NCBI GenBank assembly: GCA_937980285.1
Contig: CALJQI010000131.1
Span: forward strand, 1-7,027
Reading direction: 5' to 3'
Length of the DNA: 7,027 nt
DNA from: an uncultured Gammaproteobacteria bacterium
GTDB taxonomy: Bacteria > Pseudomonadota > Gammaproteobacteria > GCA-001735895
A program made the position numbers and the translations under genes. Under the pieces are notes generated by a model that was not told where the DNA came from, ran no database searches, and was given only the letters and a program-made list of their open reading frames with translations. Shown here in pieces: positions 1 through 6,208 of this stretch. Each line of letters begins with the position of its first letter. Position 1 is the first letter of the stretch.

Positions 1-777
1 GGCCGCACGCGCGCGTCGACCCAGGCTTTCGAAGTCGTCGAAGGCGCCGGAATTGACGTTGCCGGCCTGCAAAACGAGGATGGTCGTGGCGTCGAGTTCG
101 GCAACCGCGTCGGTCTCGATCCGGCCCTGGCTGTCGGCCGGTACCCATTCGACATTGTCGATGCCGAAGCCGAGCAGCGCGATCGCCTTGGAAACGGTGC
201 CGTGTGCCTGCTGGCTCGCGACCACGCGTAATCCTGGGGCACCGATAAATCCGTTGCGGTTGATGTCCCAGCCCAGGCGGGCGAAGTTACGCTGCCTCGC
301 CGCCGCCAGGCCGCAGAAAATCGACAGCGAGGAACCGCTGACAAATCCCGCCACGGTCGATTCGGGAAGCCCCATTAGTTGACGCAACCAGCCTTCGGTC
401 ACTTCCTCGAGTCTCGATGCGACCGGGGAGGCCAGGTATAGCGGCGTATTCTGGTCCCAGAAGTCGGTTAACCAGCGCACCGCCAGCGTTGCCGGTATGA
501 CGCCGCCGTTGACCAGGCCGAAGTAGCGCCCGCCGATCTGATCGACGGTTGCCGGCGAACCGTAGCGGTCCAGCTGGCGCAGTATTTGCTGCGCGTCCCC
601 CGGCCCTTCGGGAAGCGGCTCGTCGAAATGGGCAAGGTCGGCGATCGCCTGCGGGGTTGGGAAAACGTTGCGTTCCAGCGCCGCGTCGGCATAGGCGTAG
701 GCGGCGTCGCGGGCGTCGTCGAAGGCGTTTTTCTGCCGCAGTTCACGGAACATGCGTTTACGAATATCGTCAGTCAT
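1..777 (-). CDS. PLP-dependent group II amino-acid decarboxylase, N-terminal 259 residues (partial)
   Basis: This reads as a pyridoxal-phosphate decarboxylase of the aromatic-L-amino-acid/glutamate decarboxylase group, a cytosolic enzyme converting an amino acid to its amine and CO2. The frame is open to the window edge, giving 259 codons of an expected 460-480. Visible family landmarks are GGRYFGLVNGG (82-92), WDQNTPLYLASP (107-118), the cofactor-phosphate segment FVSGSSLSIFCGLAAAR (145-161), and the conserved His that stacks on the PLP ring in SQQAHGTVSKA (188-198, H192). LQAGNVNSGAFDDF (236-249) stands where the canonical enzymes have a GTT-type strand. The PLP lysine lies beyond the edge, so integrity and substrate cannot be judged. 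The ATG lies inside the end of the glycosylase-like gene (8-base overlap, ATGACTGA) with no strong Shine-Dalgarno sequence, which suggests coupled translation. The family is confident; the substrate (aromatic amino acid, glutamate, diaminobutyrate or other) is unknown. Confidence 0.88.
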   Translation of the reverse strand, partial: MTDDIRKRMFRELRQKNAFDDARDAAYAYADAALERNVFPTPQAIADLAHFDEPLPEGPGDAQQILRQLDRYGSPATVDQIGGRYFGLVNGGVIPATLAVRWLTDFWDQNTPLYLASPVASRLEEVTEGWLRQLMGLPESTVAGFVSGSSLSIFCGLAAARQRNFARLGWDINRNGFIGAPGLRVVASQQAHGTVSKAIALLGFGIDNVEWVPADSQGRIETDAVAELDATTILVLQAGNVNSGAFDDFESLGRRARAA

Positions 778-1363
778 TTCGAGGCTCGTCGAGAATCTGT
801 TTTATCCTGGTTTGCAGAACGGGCAGTATTTCGGCAGCGAACCAGGGATTGCGGCTGAGCCAGCGATTATTGCGCGGGCTCGGATGCGGCAAGGGTAGCA
901 TGCCCGGCCAGTAATCCCGCCAGCTTCGCACCAGCTCGGTCAGCGATGCGAATTTCGCCGACAGGTGATAGCGCTGGGCATATTGCCCCAGTACCAGCAC
1001 CAGCTCCAGTTGCTGCATATGCGAGAGTAACGCTTCGCGCCAATGCGCCGCGCATTCGGGCCGCGGCGGCAGGTCGCCCGAGCTGCCGCTGCCCGGATAG
1101 CAGAAACCCATTGGCAGGATTGCGATCCGGCCGGCGTCGTAAAAGGTCTCGCGATCGATACCCATCCACTGGCGCAGGCGCTCGCCGCTGGGGTCGTCGA
1201 AGGGCACTCCCGAGGCATGCACCCGGCTCCCCGGCGCCTGTCCCGCGATCAGTATCCTGGCGTCGACGGAACACTGCAGTACCGGTCTCGGACCGAGCGG
1301 CAGGTCGGCGGCGCAAATGCGGCAGCTGTCAATCTCGGACAGTAGCGACTCGAGGCTGCTCAA
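770..1363 (-). CDS. Uracil-DNA glycosylase superfamily protein, atypical, probable 4Fe-4S type
   Basis: This 197-residue protein has the frame of a family 4/5-like uracil-DNA glycosylase (COG1573 type), enzymes that excise uracil from DNA. Motif A is GQAPGSRVHASGVPF (41-55) and motif B is HPSPRN (160-165). Four cysteines have the family 4 iron-sulfur layout: C14 and C17 (CRIC), C88 (GFCYPG) and C104 (RPECA). C31 is extra. Compared with the usual GEAPG(x)2ED motif A, the acidic residues are absent (Q42, V48, H49), and the Asn usually four residues before the third cysteine is P84, so uracil excision should not be assumed. The start is TTG, chosen because it overlaps the deacylase stop as TTGA, has AGGG about six bases upstream and puts the CxxC at the normal distance from the N-terminus. 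It is the middle gene of a three-gene overlapping cluster, and its stop overlaps the decarboxylase start. Its link to amino-acid catabolism is unexplained. Confidence 0.85.
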   Translation of the reverse strand: MSSLESLLSEIDSCRICAADLPLGPRPVLQCSVDARILIAGQAPGSRVHASGVPFDDPSGERLRQWMGIDRETFYDAGRIAILPMGFCYPGSGSSGDLPPRPECAAHWREALLSHMQQLELVLVLGQYAQRYHLSAKFASLTELVRSWRDYWPGMLPLPHPSPRNNRWLSRNPWFAAEILPVLQTRIKQILDEPRND

Positions 1364-2814
1364 GCGCGGCCCTGATGGCTCAGAAACTGGCCGTTACGGA
1401 CACCGCTGGGCGCCTTGTGGTGCCAGCCGAGCTTGCCGTTGACCCAGACGCTGACGATGCCGTCGCTGGGCTGTTTGGGGTTCTCGAAACTGGCGCAATC
1501 GAGGATGGTATCGGGATCGAACAGCAGCAGGTCGGCGTAGTTGCCGATGGCGATGCGGCCGCGATCGGCGAGGCCGAACCGCTGCGCCGTCAGGGTCGTC
1601 ATCTTGTGCACGGCAGTTTCGAGGTCGAACAGCTTCTTCTCGCGCACGTAGTGCCCGAGGACGCGTGGAAAAGTGCCCCACAGGCGCGGGTGCGGCGTTG
1701 TCATCGAGGCGATACCGTCGGAGCCGATCATCGCCGCCGGATGGCGCATGATGCGTTCGAGATCGGCGTCGTCCATCTGGAAGTAGATGGCCGCTGCCGG
1801 GTACAGCCTGTCGCAGGCTTCTTCCAGCGAACAGCCCCAGTCGGCGGCGATACGGTCGAGCAATAGCCCGTTGCATTCGGGATGCGGCGTCGACTCGGCC
1901 ACCAGCACCGAGACGGCTTCGCGGATGAACTGCGGCAGTAGCGAGGTCGAACTGGCGGTATAAGGGTAGACGTCGAAGCTGACCGGCTGCCTCGCCTCCC
2001 TGGCCTGGTCGATCATCGCCAGGGTCTCGCTCGAACGCCCGTAGTTTTTCGGACCGGCACACTTATGGTGCGAGATGACGACCGGCACCGATGCGCGCTT
2101 GCCGATATACAGGGTTTCCGCTACCGCCTCGGTCACGTAATCGCCCTCGTCGCGCATATGGGTCGCGTAAACCGCGTTGTCGAATTCACCTAAAACACGA
2201 GCCAGCTGTACTACCTCGTCGGTGGACGCCGCTTCGGCGGGCGGATAACCGAGCCCCGTGCTCATGCCGATGCATCCCTGTTGCAGCGCCAGCCTTAGAT
2301 CCTGCTGCATCTGCGCGATGGCCGTATCGTCGGCACTTCGATCGAGGTCGTTCTTCATTGTCGCCAGTCGTAAGCTGCTGTGGCCGGCGAGCAGCGCCAG
2401 GTTGACCGCCCCCGGGCTCGTCGACAGCGCTTCGCGGTAAGCGCTGACGGTCGGGAACCGAAACTCGGCCGCATCGCCGAGTAGCGGAAAGGGGGGCGGC
2501 ATTTCACCTTCGGGTTGCAGTGGCGCCAGGCTGATGCCGCAGTTGCCGGCGACGACGCTGGTCACGCCCTGGGAAATCTTGAACTCGAGGTCGGGAGATT
2601 TGAAAATCGCGAGGTCGTCGTGGGTGTGGCAATCGATGAACCCGGGAGAGAGCGCCAGCCCGCCGGCGTCAATTCGGGTATCGGCCTGCCAGTGCCGGCA
2701 GTCGCCGACATCGGCGATACGATCGCGCTCGATGGCGACGTCGACAAAGCGCGAGGGGTTGCCGCTGCCGTCGATTACCCTGGCGCCGCTGATGACGAAA
2801 TCACAGCTGGCCAT
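1360..2814 (-). CDS. N-acyl-D-amino-acid deacylase (D-aminoacylase), amidohydrolase family
   Basis: This 484-residue zinc amidohydrolase is expected to hydrolyse N-acyl-D-amino acids to the free D-amino acid and a carboxylate (EC 3.5.1.81 type). The length matches the Alcaligenes D-aminoacylase (about 483). Metal and catalytic residues fall at nearly the same positions: HTH at H63/H65 (CHTHDDLA), C92 (GNCGIS), H219 (YATHMRDEGD), H249 (VISHHK) and D366 (IGSDGIAS). The N-terminal FVISGARVIDGSG (6-18) and C-terminal GNYADLLLFDPDTI (424-437) belong to the small beta-sandwich domain. I start at the ATG at 2814, which puts the beta-sandwich motif at the N-terminus. The frame stays open to a TTG at 2865, but the extra 17 residues are unlike the family and cross a DNA dyad. 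No strong Shine-Dalgarno or clear promoter is visible. It is the first gene of the cluster, its stop overlapping the next start by four bases. No signal peptide is seen, so it is probably cytoplasmic. The acyl and side-chain preference cannot be read. Confidence 0.92.
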   Translation of the reverse strand: MASCDFVISGARVIDGSGNPSRFVDVAIERDRIADVGDCRHWQADTRIDAGGLALSPGFIDCHTHDDLAIFKSPDLEFKISQGVTSVVAGNCGISLAPLQPEGEMPPPFPLLGDAAEFRFPTVSAYREALSTSPGAVNLALLAGHSSLRLATMKNDLDRSADDTAIAQMQQDLRLALQQGCIGMSTGLGYPPAEAASTDEVVQLARVLGEFDNAVYATHMRDEGDYVTEAVAETLYIGKRASVPVVISHHKCAGPKNYGRSSETLAMIDQAREARQPVSFDVYPYTASSTSLLPQFIREAVSVLVAESTPHPECNGLLLDRIAADWGCSLEEACDRLYPAAAIYFQMDDADLERIMRHPAAMIGSDGIASMTTPHPRLWGTFPRVLGHYVREKKLFDLETAVHKMTTLTAQRFGLADRGRIAIGNYADLLLFDPDTILDCASFENPKQPSDGIVSVWVNGKLGWHHKAPSGVRNGQFLSHQGRA

Positions 2815-2841
2815 GGTTGAGTCCGGGGCAGGATTCAGCTT

Positions 2842-2861
2842 GCAACCACTTTTTAGGTTGC
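2842..2861. repeat. Perfect dyad GCAACC-N8-GGTTGC in the deacylase leader
   Basis: Six-base arms at 2842-2847 and 2856-2861 flank the AT-rich spacer ACTTTTTA. The dyad is centred about 37 bases upstream of the chosen deacylase ATG. Neither strand has a T-tract after it, so it does not look like an intrinsic terminator. A regulator-binding site or a small leader hairpin is possible. No promoter could be placed confidently beside it, so the role is inference. Confidence 0.4.
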
Positions 2862-3002
2862 GCAATTGAAAACGGCGGTCTGCTTGCGACCGCCGCGCTA
2901 GGCCTGGTACAGCGCCAGGTCGGCATGCGCCAGCAGCTTTATCATGGTTGTGCGCTCTTCCTGAAGCTTGCGCTTATGATTTCGGAGCCACTGTAAAGGC
3001 AT
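2853..3002 (-). pseudogene. Apparent remnant of a GGDEF (diguanylate cyclase) C-terminus with an in-frame amber stop
   Basis: From an ATG at 3002 the minus strand reads 34 codons ending in KLLAHADLALYQA, then TAG (2900-2898), then continues in the same frame as RGGRKQTAVFNCAT to a TAA at 2855-2853. GGDEF domains characteristically end ADxALYxAK-(R)xGRNxxxxF, so the match runs straight through the stop, and the stop sits where the conserved Lys belongs (AAG to TAG is one change). No GGDEF motif or other part of the domain lies upstream: the frame closes with TGA just before 3002, where the cbiX leader begins. I read it as the tail of a gene otherwise lost. The alternative is a real 34-residue small protein, MPLQWLRNHK to DLALYQA, followed by a hairpin terminator. 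Against this, there is no Shine-Dalgarno sequence before either ATG (3002 or 2945). Confidence 0.5.
2873..2895 (-). terminator. GC-rich hairpin with short T-run, candidate minus-strand intrinsic terminator
   Basis: CGGCGGTC (2873-2880) and GACCGCCG (2888-2895) form a perfect eight-pair stem around a seven-base loop. Read on the minus strand the stem is followed by TTTTCAATT, a weak U-tract. On the plus strand no T-run follows. The only minus-strand reading frame just upstream is the 34-codon frame ending at 2898, three bases before the stem. The same bases also encode the apparent GGDEF tail in frame, so the symmetry could be coding chance rather than a working terminator. It would shield the deacylase cluster from read-through coming from the cbiX side. 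Confidence 0.5.
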
Positions 3003-3193
3003 ATCGATTCGGGTTCAAGTTTTTAGCCTGCTCGTTGCAGGCGGCGCCGGATCTGCCGTATACCGACAGCGGGAAAAATAAAATGGCCGCAAACAGGGGC
3101 AAAATAGCGATTATTTATTTTGTCGGAGAATCCAAAGCCGCCGGCCTGACGTACAATACTGCAATCCATGCACTCGCAGGTGAATCCGCAGAG
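3003..3193 (+). other. Leader/intergenic region upstream of cbiX
   Basis: I see no gene or RNA family in these 191 bases. The plus-strand frame of cbiX stays open back to an ATG at 2948, but the extension has no family resemblance. An AT-rich stretch around 3092-3121 and a TACAAT hexamer at 3152-3157 are plausible promoter elements, yet no matching -35 box lies at 16-18 bases, so no promoter is claimed. AGGTGA at 3178-3183 is a possible but rather distant ribosome-binding site for cbiX (ten bases to the ATG). Confidence 0.35.
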
Positions 3194-3571
3194 ATGAAAG
3201 TATTGTTGTTAATTGCCCATGGCAGCCGTAAGCAGTCGGCTAACGATGAAATACGCCGACTGGCCCTGCGAGTACAGGCATTATGCGGCGAGGAATACGC
3301 CGCGGTGGTCGCCGCTTTTCTCGAATGCGCCGAGCCCGGCATTCAGCAGGGCGTCGATCGTTGTGTCGAGCTGGGCGCGACCGAGGTGGTCGCGGTGCCT
3401 TATTTTCTCGCCGCGGGTAAACACGTGGCCATGGATATACCCGCCGAACTCGCCTGTGCCAGCGCGGGTTACCCGCAACTCAAGATCGAAATGTCGCAGT
3501 ACGTCGGCGATAACGACGCCATGCCCGAACTGGTGTTGCGCTGCTCGAAGCAGGCTGGCGGGGCCGGTTGA
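3194..3571 (+). CDS. cbiX: Short CbiX/SirB-type sirohydrochlorin chelatase family protein
   Basis: This 125-residue single-domain protein belongs to the small CbiX group of class II chelatases, which insert a metal (cobalt, iron or nickel) into sirohydrochlorin for cobalamin, siroheme or coenzyme F430. The start is the ATG giving MKVLLLIAHGSRKQSANDEI, which puts the characteristic HGSR at the first strand. Two His expected to bind the metal are visible: H9 in AHGSR and H77 in VPYFLAAGKHVAMDIPAEL. FLECAEPGIQQG (42-53) is the usual acidic substrate-side segment. The length fits the short form rather than the roughly 260-residue double-domain SirB. The frame is open upstream to 2948, but those 82 extra residues are unlike the family. 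No other tetrapyrrole gene is in the window. The gene is monocistronic, with a hairpin starting right after the stop. Which metal it uses cannot be decided here. Confidence 0.85.
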   Translation: MKVLLLIAHGSRKQSANDEIRRLALRVQALCGEEYAAVVAAFLECAEPGIQQGVDRCVELGATEVVAVPYFLAAGKHVAMDIPAELACASAGYPQLKIEMSQYVGDNDAMPELVLRCSKQAGGAG

Positions 3572-3600
3572 GCGGCAGCCAGCGGCTGCCGCATAATTTT
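3572..3600 (+). terminator. Intrinsic terminator after cbiX
   Basis: GCGGCAGCC (3572-3580), loop AGC and GGCTGCCGC (3584-3592) form a perfect nine-pair GC-rich stem that begins at the base after the cbiX TGA. It is followed by ATAATTTT, a short imperfect T-run. Position and strength fit an intrinsic terminator separating cbiX from the aminotransferase promoter. Confidence 0.75.
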
Positions 3601-3624
3601 GCCACTTTAAAAAAGGGAAATAGG

Positions 3625-3653
3625 CTGTATTAGGGACATGGAATCTCTATAAT
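3625..3653 (+). promoter_or_regulatory. Sigma-70 type promoter for the aminotransferase
   Basis: A perfect TATAAT lies at 3648-3653, followed by a GC-rich discriminator (ACCCGC). At 17-base spacing the upstream hexamer is CTGTAT (3625-3630), a poor -35 match, so an activator may help. Transcription would start near 3660, giving a leader of about 45 bases before the ATG at 3707. A GC-rich discriminator is often associated with growth-rate or stringent control; that is inference. Confidence 0.6.
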
Positions 3654-3667
3654 ACCCGCTTTCTAGC

Positions 3668-3682
3668 GCCGGCCGGCCGGCC
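3668..3682. repeat. GGCC/CCGG self-complementary run in the aminotransferase leader
   Basis: Fifteen bases of alternating GCC/GGCC include the perfect 12-base palindrome GGCCGGCCGGCC (3671-3682). It lies between the predicted transcription start and the start codon, so it would be in the mRNA leader about 24 bases before the ATG. Only weak Shine-Dalgarno character (AGCGAG) follows it. Whether it has a role is unknown. Confidence 0.45.
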
Positions 3683-3706
3683 TCCTCAAGACAGCGAGTA
3701 CTAACT

Positions 3707-5059
3707 ATGAATGCTCCTCTCAGCAACAGCGCCCTGGTGGATAAAGACCAGGAGCACATGATTCATCCGTTACACCAGAATGCCGCCCATGCGAACGCGA
3801 AAGTCTGGGTAGAAGCAGAGGGATCACACCTGATCGACGCCGACGGTAATCGTTATATCGACGGTTTGTCCTGCCTGTGGAACGTCAGCTGCGGTCACGG
3901 GCGCCAGCCGATGGTCGACGCGGCCGCGCAGCAAATGAAGCAATTGGCTTTTTGCTCCAGCTATAACGGCAGCTCGAACCCGCCGGCGATCGAACTCGCC
4001 GAGCGCCTGGCGGATATCTGCTACCCGCAGATCAATAATTTCTATTTCACCTCGGGCGGTGGCGAGTCTACAGACAGCAATTTCAAGCTGGCGCGCTTTT
4101 ACTGGAAGGCGAAGGGCAAGCCGGAAAAGGTCAAGGTCATCAGCCGCGTACTCGGTTATCACGGCGTAACCTTCGCCGCCATGTGCGCCACCGGGATTTC
4201 GAGCTACTGGCCCGCGTTCGAACCGCGCATGCCCGAATTCAGCCATATTCCGGCGCCCGATCCCTATCACTATCCGCAGCCGGAAGACGGTTCCTCGCTG
4301 GGTATCGCCGCCGCCAACGAGCTGGAAAAGGAAATTCTCAAACAGGGGCCTGAAACGGTGGCGATGTTTATCGCCGAACCGGTGCAGGGCGCGGGTGGCG
4401 TTATCGTGCCGCCGGCCGATTATTTTGCGCGCATTCGCGAGATTTGCGACAAGTACGAAGTGCTGCTGGTGGCCGACGAAGTCATTACCGCCTTCGGCCG
4501 CACCGGCAAGATGTTCGCGCTCGAGCACTACGGCGTACAGCCCGACCTGGTGCAATTCGCCAAGTCGATTACCTCGGGATACCTGCCGCTCGGCGGCATC
4601 GGCATCAGCGATGAAATCGCCGCCACTATCCGCGAAAGCGCGTCGCCGTGGATGCACGCATATACCTACAGCGGTCACCCGACCACCTGCGCGGTTGGGC
4701 TTGCCACGCTCGACTACATAGAAAGCGAGAACCTGGTCGAGCGGGCCGCAAGCTCGGGCGCATACCTGCTCGAAAAACTGCACAGCGAACTGGATAACCA
4801 TCCCCACGTGGGCGATGTCCGCGGTCTCGGCATGATGTGCGCGGTCGAGCTGGTCGATGACAAGGAGGCCAGGTCCTGGTACCCGCCGGAGTGGGGCGTC
4901 GGTCCGAAAATGACCAAGGCGATGATCGATCACGGCGTGTTTACGCGCATGCGCAGCGAAGTCGTCTGCCTGGCGCCGCCGCTGACCACCGACCAGGCTA
5001 CCCTCGACGAGCTGGTTGCCGGCGTGCGCAACGCCGTAGTCGACGTCTTCGGCGAGTAA
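3707..5059 (+). CDS. Class III PLP aminotransferase (omega-amine/omega-amino acid:pyruvate type)
   Basis: This 450-residue fold-type I aminotransferase resembles the omega-aminotransferase group (putrescine-, beta-alanine- or taurine-pyruvate types), which moves an amino group from a terminal amine to pyruvate or a similar keto acid in the cytosol. Landmarks are GNRYIDGLSCLWNVSCGHG (47-65), the cofactor-phosphate loop TSGGGES (115-121), YHG (151-153) stacking on PLP, IAEPVQGAGGVIVPP (222-236), the pyridine-binding Asp in ADEVITAFGRTG (D257), the Schiff-base Lys in FAKSITSGYLPLGG (K286), YSGHP (321-325), and TRMR (413-416), where the carboxylate-switching Arg of the family sits. The length is normal and the gene intact. 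The ATG has only a weak ribosome-binding site but is preceded by a promoter and followed by a plausible N-terminus. The loop is SGGGES rather than the common SGSEA. It converges on mscS across 60 bases in which I see no clear terminator. Substrate uncertain. Confidence 0.9.
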   Translation: MNAPLSNSALVDKDQEHMIHPLHQNAAHANAKVWVEAEGSHLIDADGNRYIDGLSCLWNVSCGHGRQPMVDAAAQQMKQLAFCSSYNGSSNPPAIELAERLADICYPQINNFYFTSGGGESTDSNFKLARFYWKAKGKPEKVKVISRVLGYHGVTFAAMCATGISSYWPAFEPRMPEFSHIPAPDPYHYPQPEDGSSLGIAAANELEKEILKQGPETVAMFIAEPVQGAGGVIVPPADYFARIREICDKYEVLLVADEVITAFGRTGKMFALEHYGVQPDLVQFAKSITSGYLPLGGIGISDEIAATIRESASPWMHAYTYSGHPTTCAVGLATLDYIESENLVERAASSGAYLLEKLHSELDNHPHVGDVRGLGMMCAVELVDDKEARSWYPPEWGVGPKMTKAMIDHGVFTRMRSEVVCLAPPLTTDQATLDELVAGVRNAVVDVFGE

Positions 5060-5119
5060 ACGCCAGCGGATTACCGCCCGTCGGCATAACTCCATGCGTG
5101 TAAGGCTTAGGCCGAAGTT

Positions 5120-6201
5120 TCAGTCCGAACTGGCGCGTTCGGGTAGCTGCTTGATGTAGAGATCGTGCTTGGAATAGGGAATTTCGACGCCGGCCTCGAT
5201 GAAGCGCTTGTAGACCTGGCAGTTGAGCGCGTCGATTACGCGGCCGCGCAGTACGGGCTGGTCGATCCAGCACAGCAGCTCGAAATCGAGGCTGGAAGGG
5301 CCGAAGGCGCGCAGGCGAACGCGTGGCTCCGGATCCTCGCACACGGCTTCGTCGCCGAGCGCGATATCCATCAGGATTTCGCGCACCTGATCGATGTCCG
5401 AACCGTAGGCGACGCCGACGGCGATACGGATGCGAAACTTTTCCTCGGGACCGCCGGATTCGTTGATGATCTTGGTGTTGCCCATGATCGCGTTGGGCAC
5501 CGTGACCTCGACATCGTCGCGCGTCATCAGGCGCGTGCTGCGAATGCCGATATGGGTAATCTCACCGCGCTCGCCGCTATCGAGCACGACGAAATCGCCG
5601 ATCTTGTAGGGTGCGTCGGCCATGATGAAGACGCCTGAAAACAGGTTCGCCAGCGTGTCCTTGGCGGCGAAGCCGACCGCGATGCCGACGATGCCCGCCG
5701 ACGCCAGCCAGGCGGTCATGTCGACGCCCCAGGCGGAAAACACGATATATACCGAAAGCACGATGATGAGGATGATCGCGAGGTTTTCGAACAGCGGTAG
5801 CGTTTGCGGATGCAGCACTGTTAAGCGCTCGTCGTTGGCGGCAATTTTTCGTAGCAGCGTTCGAACCACGCGCAACAGGAACACCGTCCACACCAGGTAG
5901 GCGACGGTTTGCAGGCTCGAGAAAATGAAAAAATCGTAGGGTTCGCCGATCTTGAGCAGGTTTACCGCCAGCGCGAAGCCGAGCAGGATCACGCTGGTGT
6001 AAACCGGGTTGTGCAGGTAGTTGATCAGCGCGTCGTCGATTTCAAACCTGGTGCGCTGGGCGAGCTTTTTCAGCGTCGAGCTGATAAAGCGATCGAATAT
6101 CCACGCCAATAGCCAGCTCGCGCAGACCACCGACAGGGCCTGCAGCCAGGGATTTTCGCCCACCAGCCCGAGATAGGGCAGCAGCGATGCCTGCATTTCG
6201 T

Positions 6202-6208
<7 letters not shown>
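5120..6208 (-). CDS. MscS-family mechanosensitive ion channel, five-helix form
   Basis: This 362-residue inner-membrane channel is expected to open under membrane tension and release solutes on hypo-osmotic shock. Hydrophobic segments are seen at about 21-39, 68-86, 97-116 and 140-159, followed by the pore helix at about 165-196, containing GIVGIAVGFAAKDTLANLFSG. The beta domain follows (YKIGDFVVLDSGERGEITHI, 201-220; VPNAIMGNTKIIN, 237-249), then the C-terminal cytoplasmic domain ending in EIPYSKHDLYIKQLP. It is longer than E. coli MscS (286) and closer to the YnaI-like size class. The ATG lies inside the end of the serine dehydratase gene with a 7-base overlap (ATGCTGA). GGTGA ten bases upstream may be the ribosome-binding site, although a second Met at residue 5 is possible. 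It is therefore probably the second gene of an operon with sdaA. Gating class and ion preference cannot be read from this. Confidence 0.92.

Noticed and set aside
53..382. 109-codon plus-strand frame at the left edge
   Set aside because: It is antisense to the decarboxylase, which shows PLP-enzyme motifs; this frame shows none.
946..1866. A 306-codon plus-strand frame across the glycosylase-like and deacylase genes
   Set aside because: It straddles two well-supported minus-strand genes, and its Arg/Ala-rich translation is typical of a shadow frame.
2815..2865. TTG start at 2865 for the deacylase
   Set aside because: It adds 17 residues unlike the family and crosses the GCAACC/GGTTGC dyad; the ATG at 2814 gives the expected length.
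2986..2992. GCCACTG, a heptamer found in cobalamin riboswitches, upstream of cbiX
   Set aside because: There is no B12 box (AGACCTGCC-like) after it and no GGTG-AATCC element before it; a lone heptamer is not a riboswitch.
2948..3193. N-terminal extension of cbiX from an ATG at 2948
   Set aside because: The 82 residues do not resemble the family, and the ATG at 3194 places HGSR correctly at the N-terminus.
3824..5095. A 423-codon open frame antisense to the aminotransferase
   Set aside because: It is the mirror frame of a GC-rich gene with clear family motifs; its translation is rich in R, G, A and D and shows no domain.
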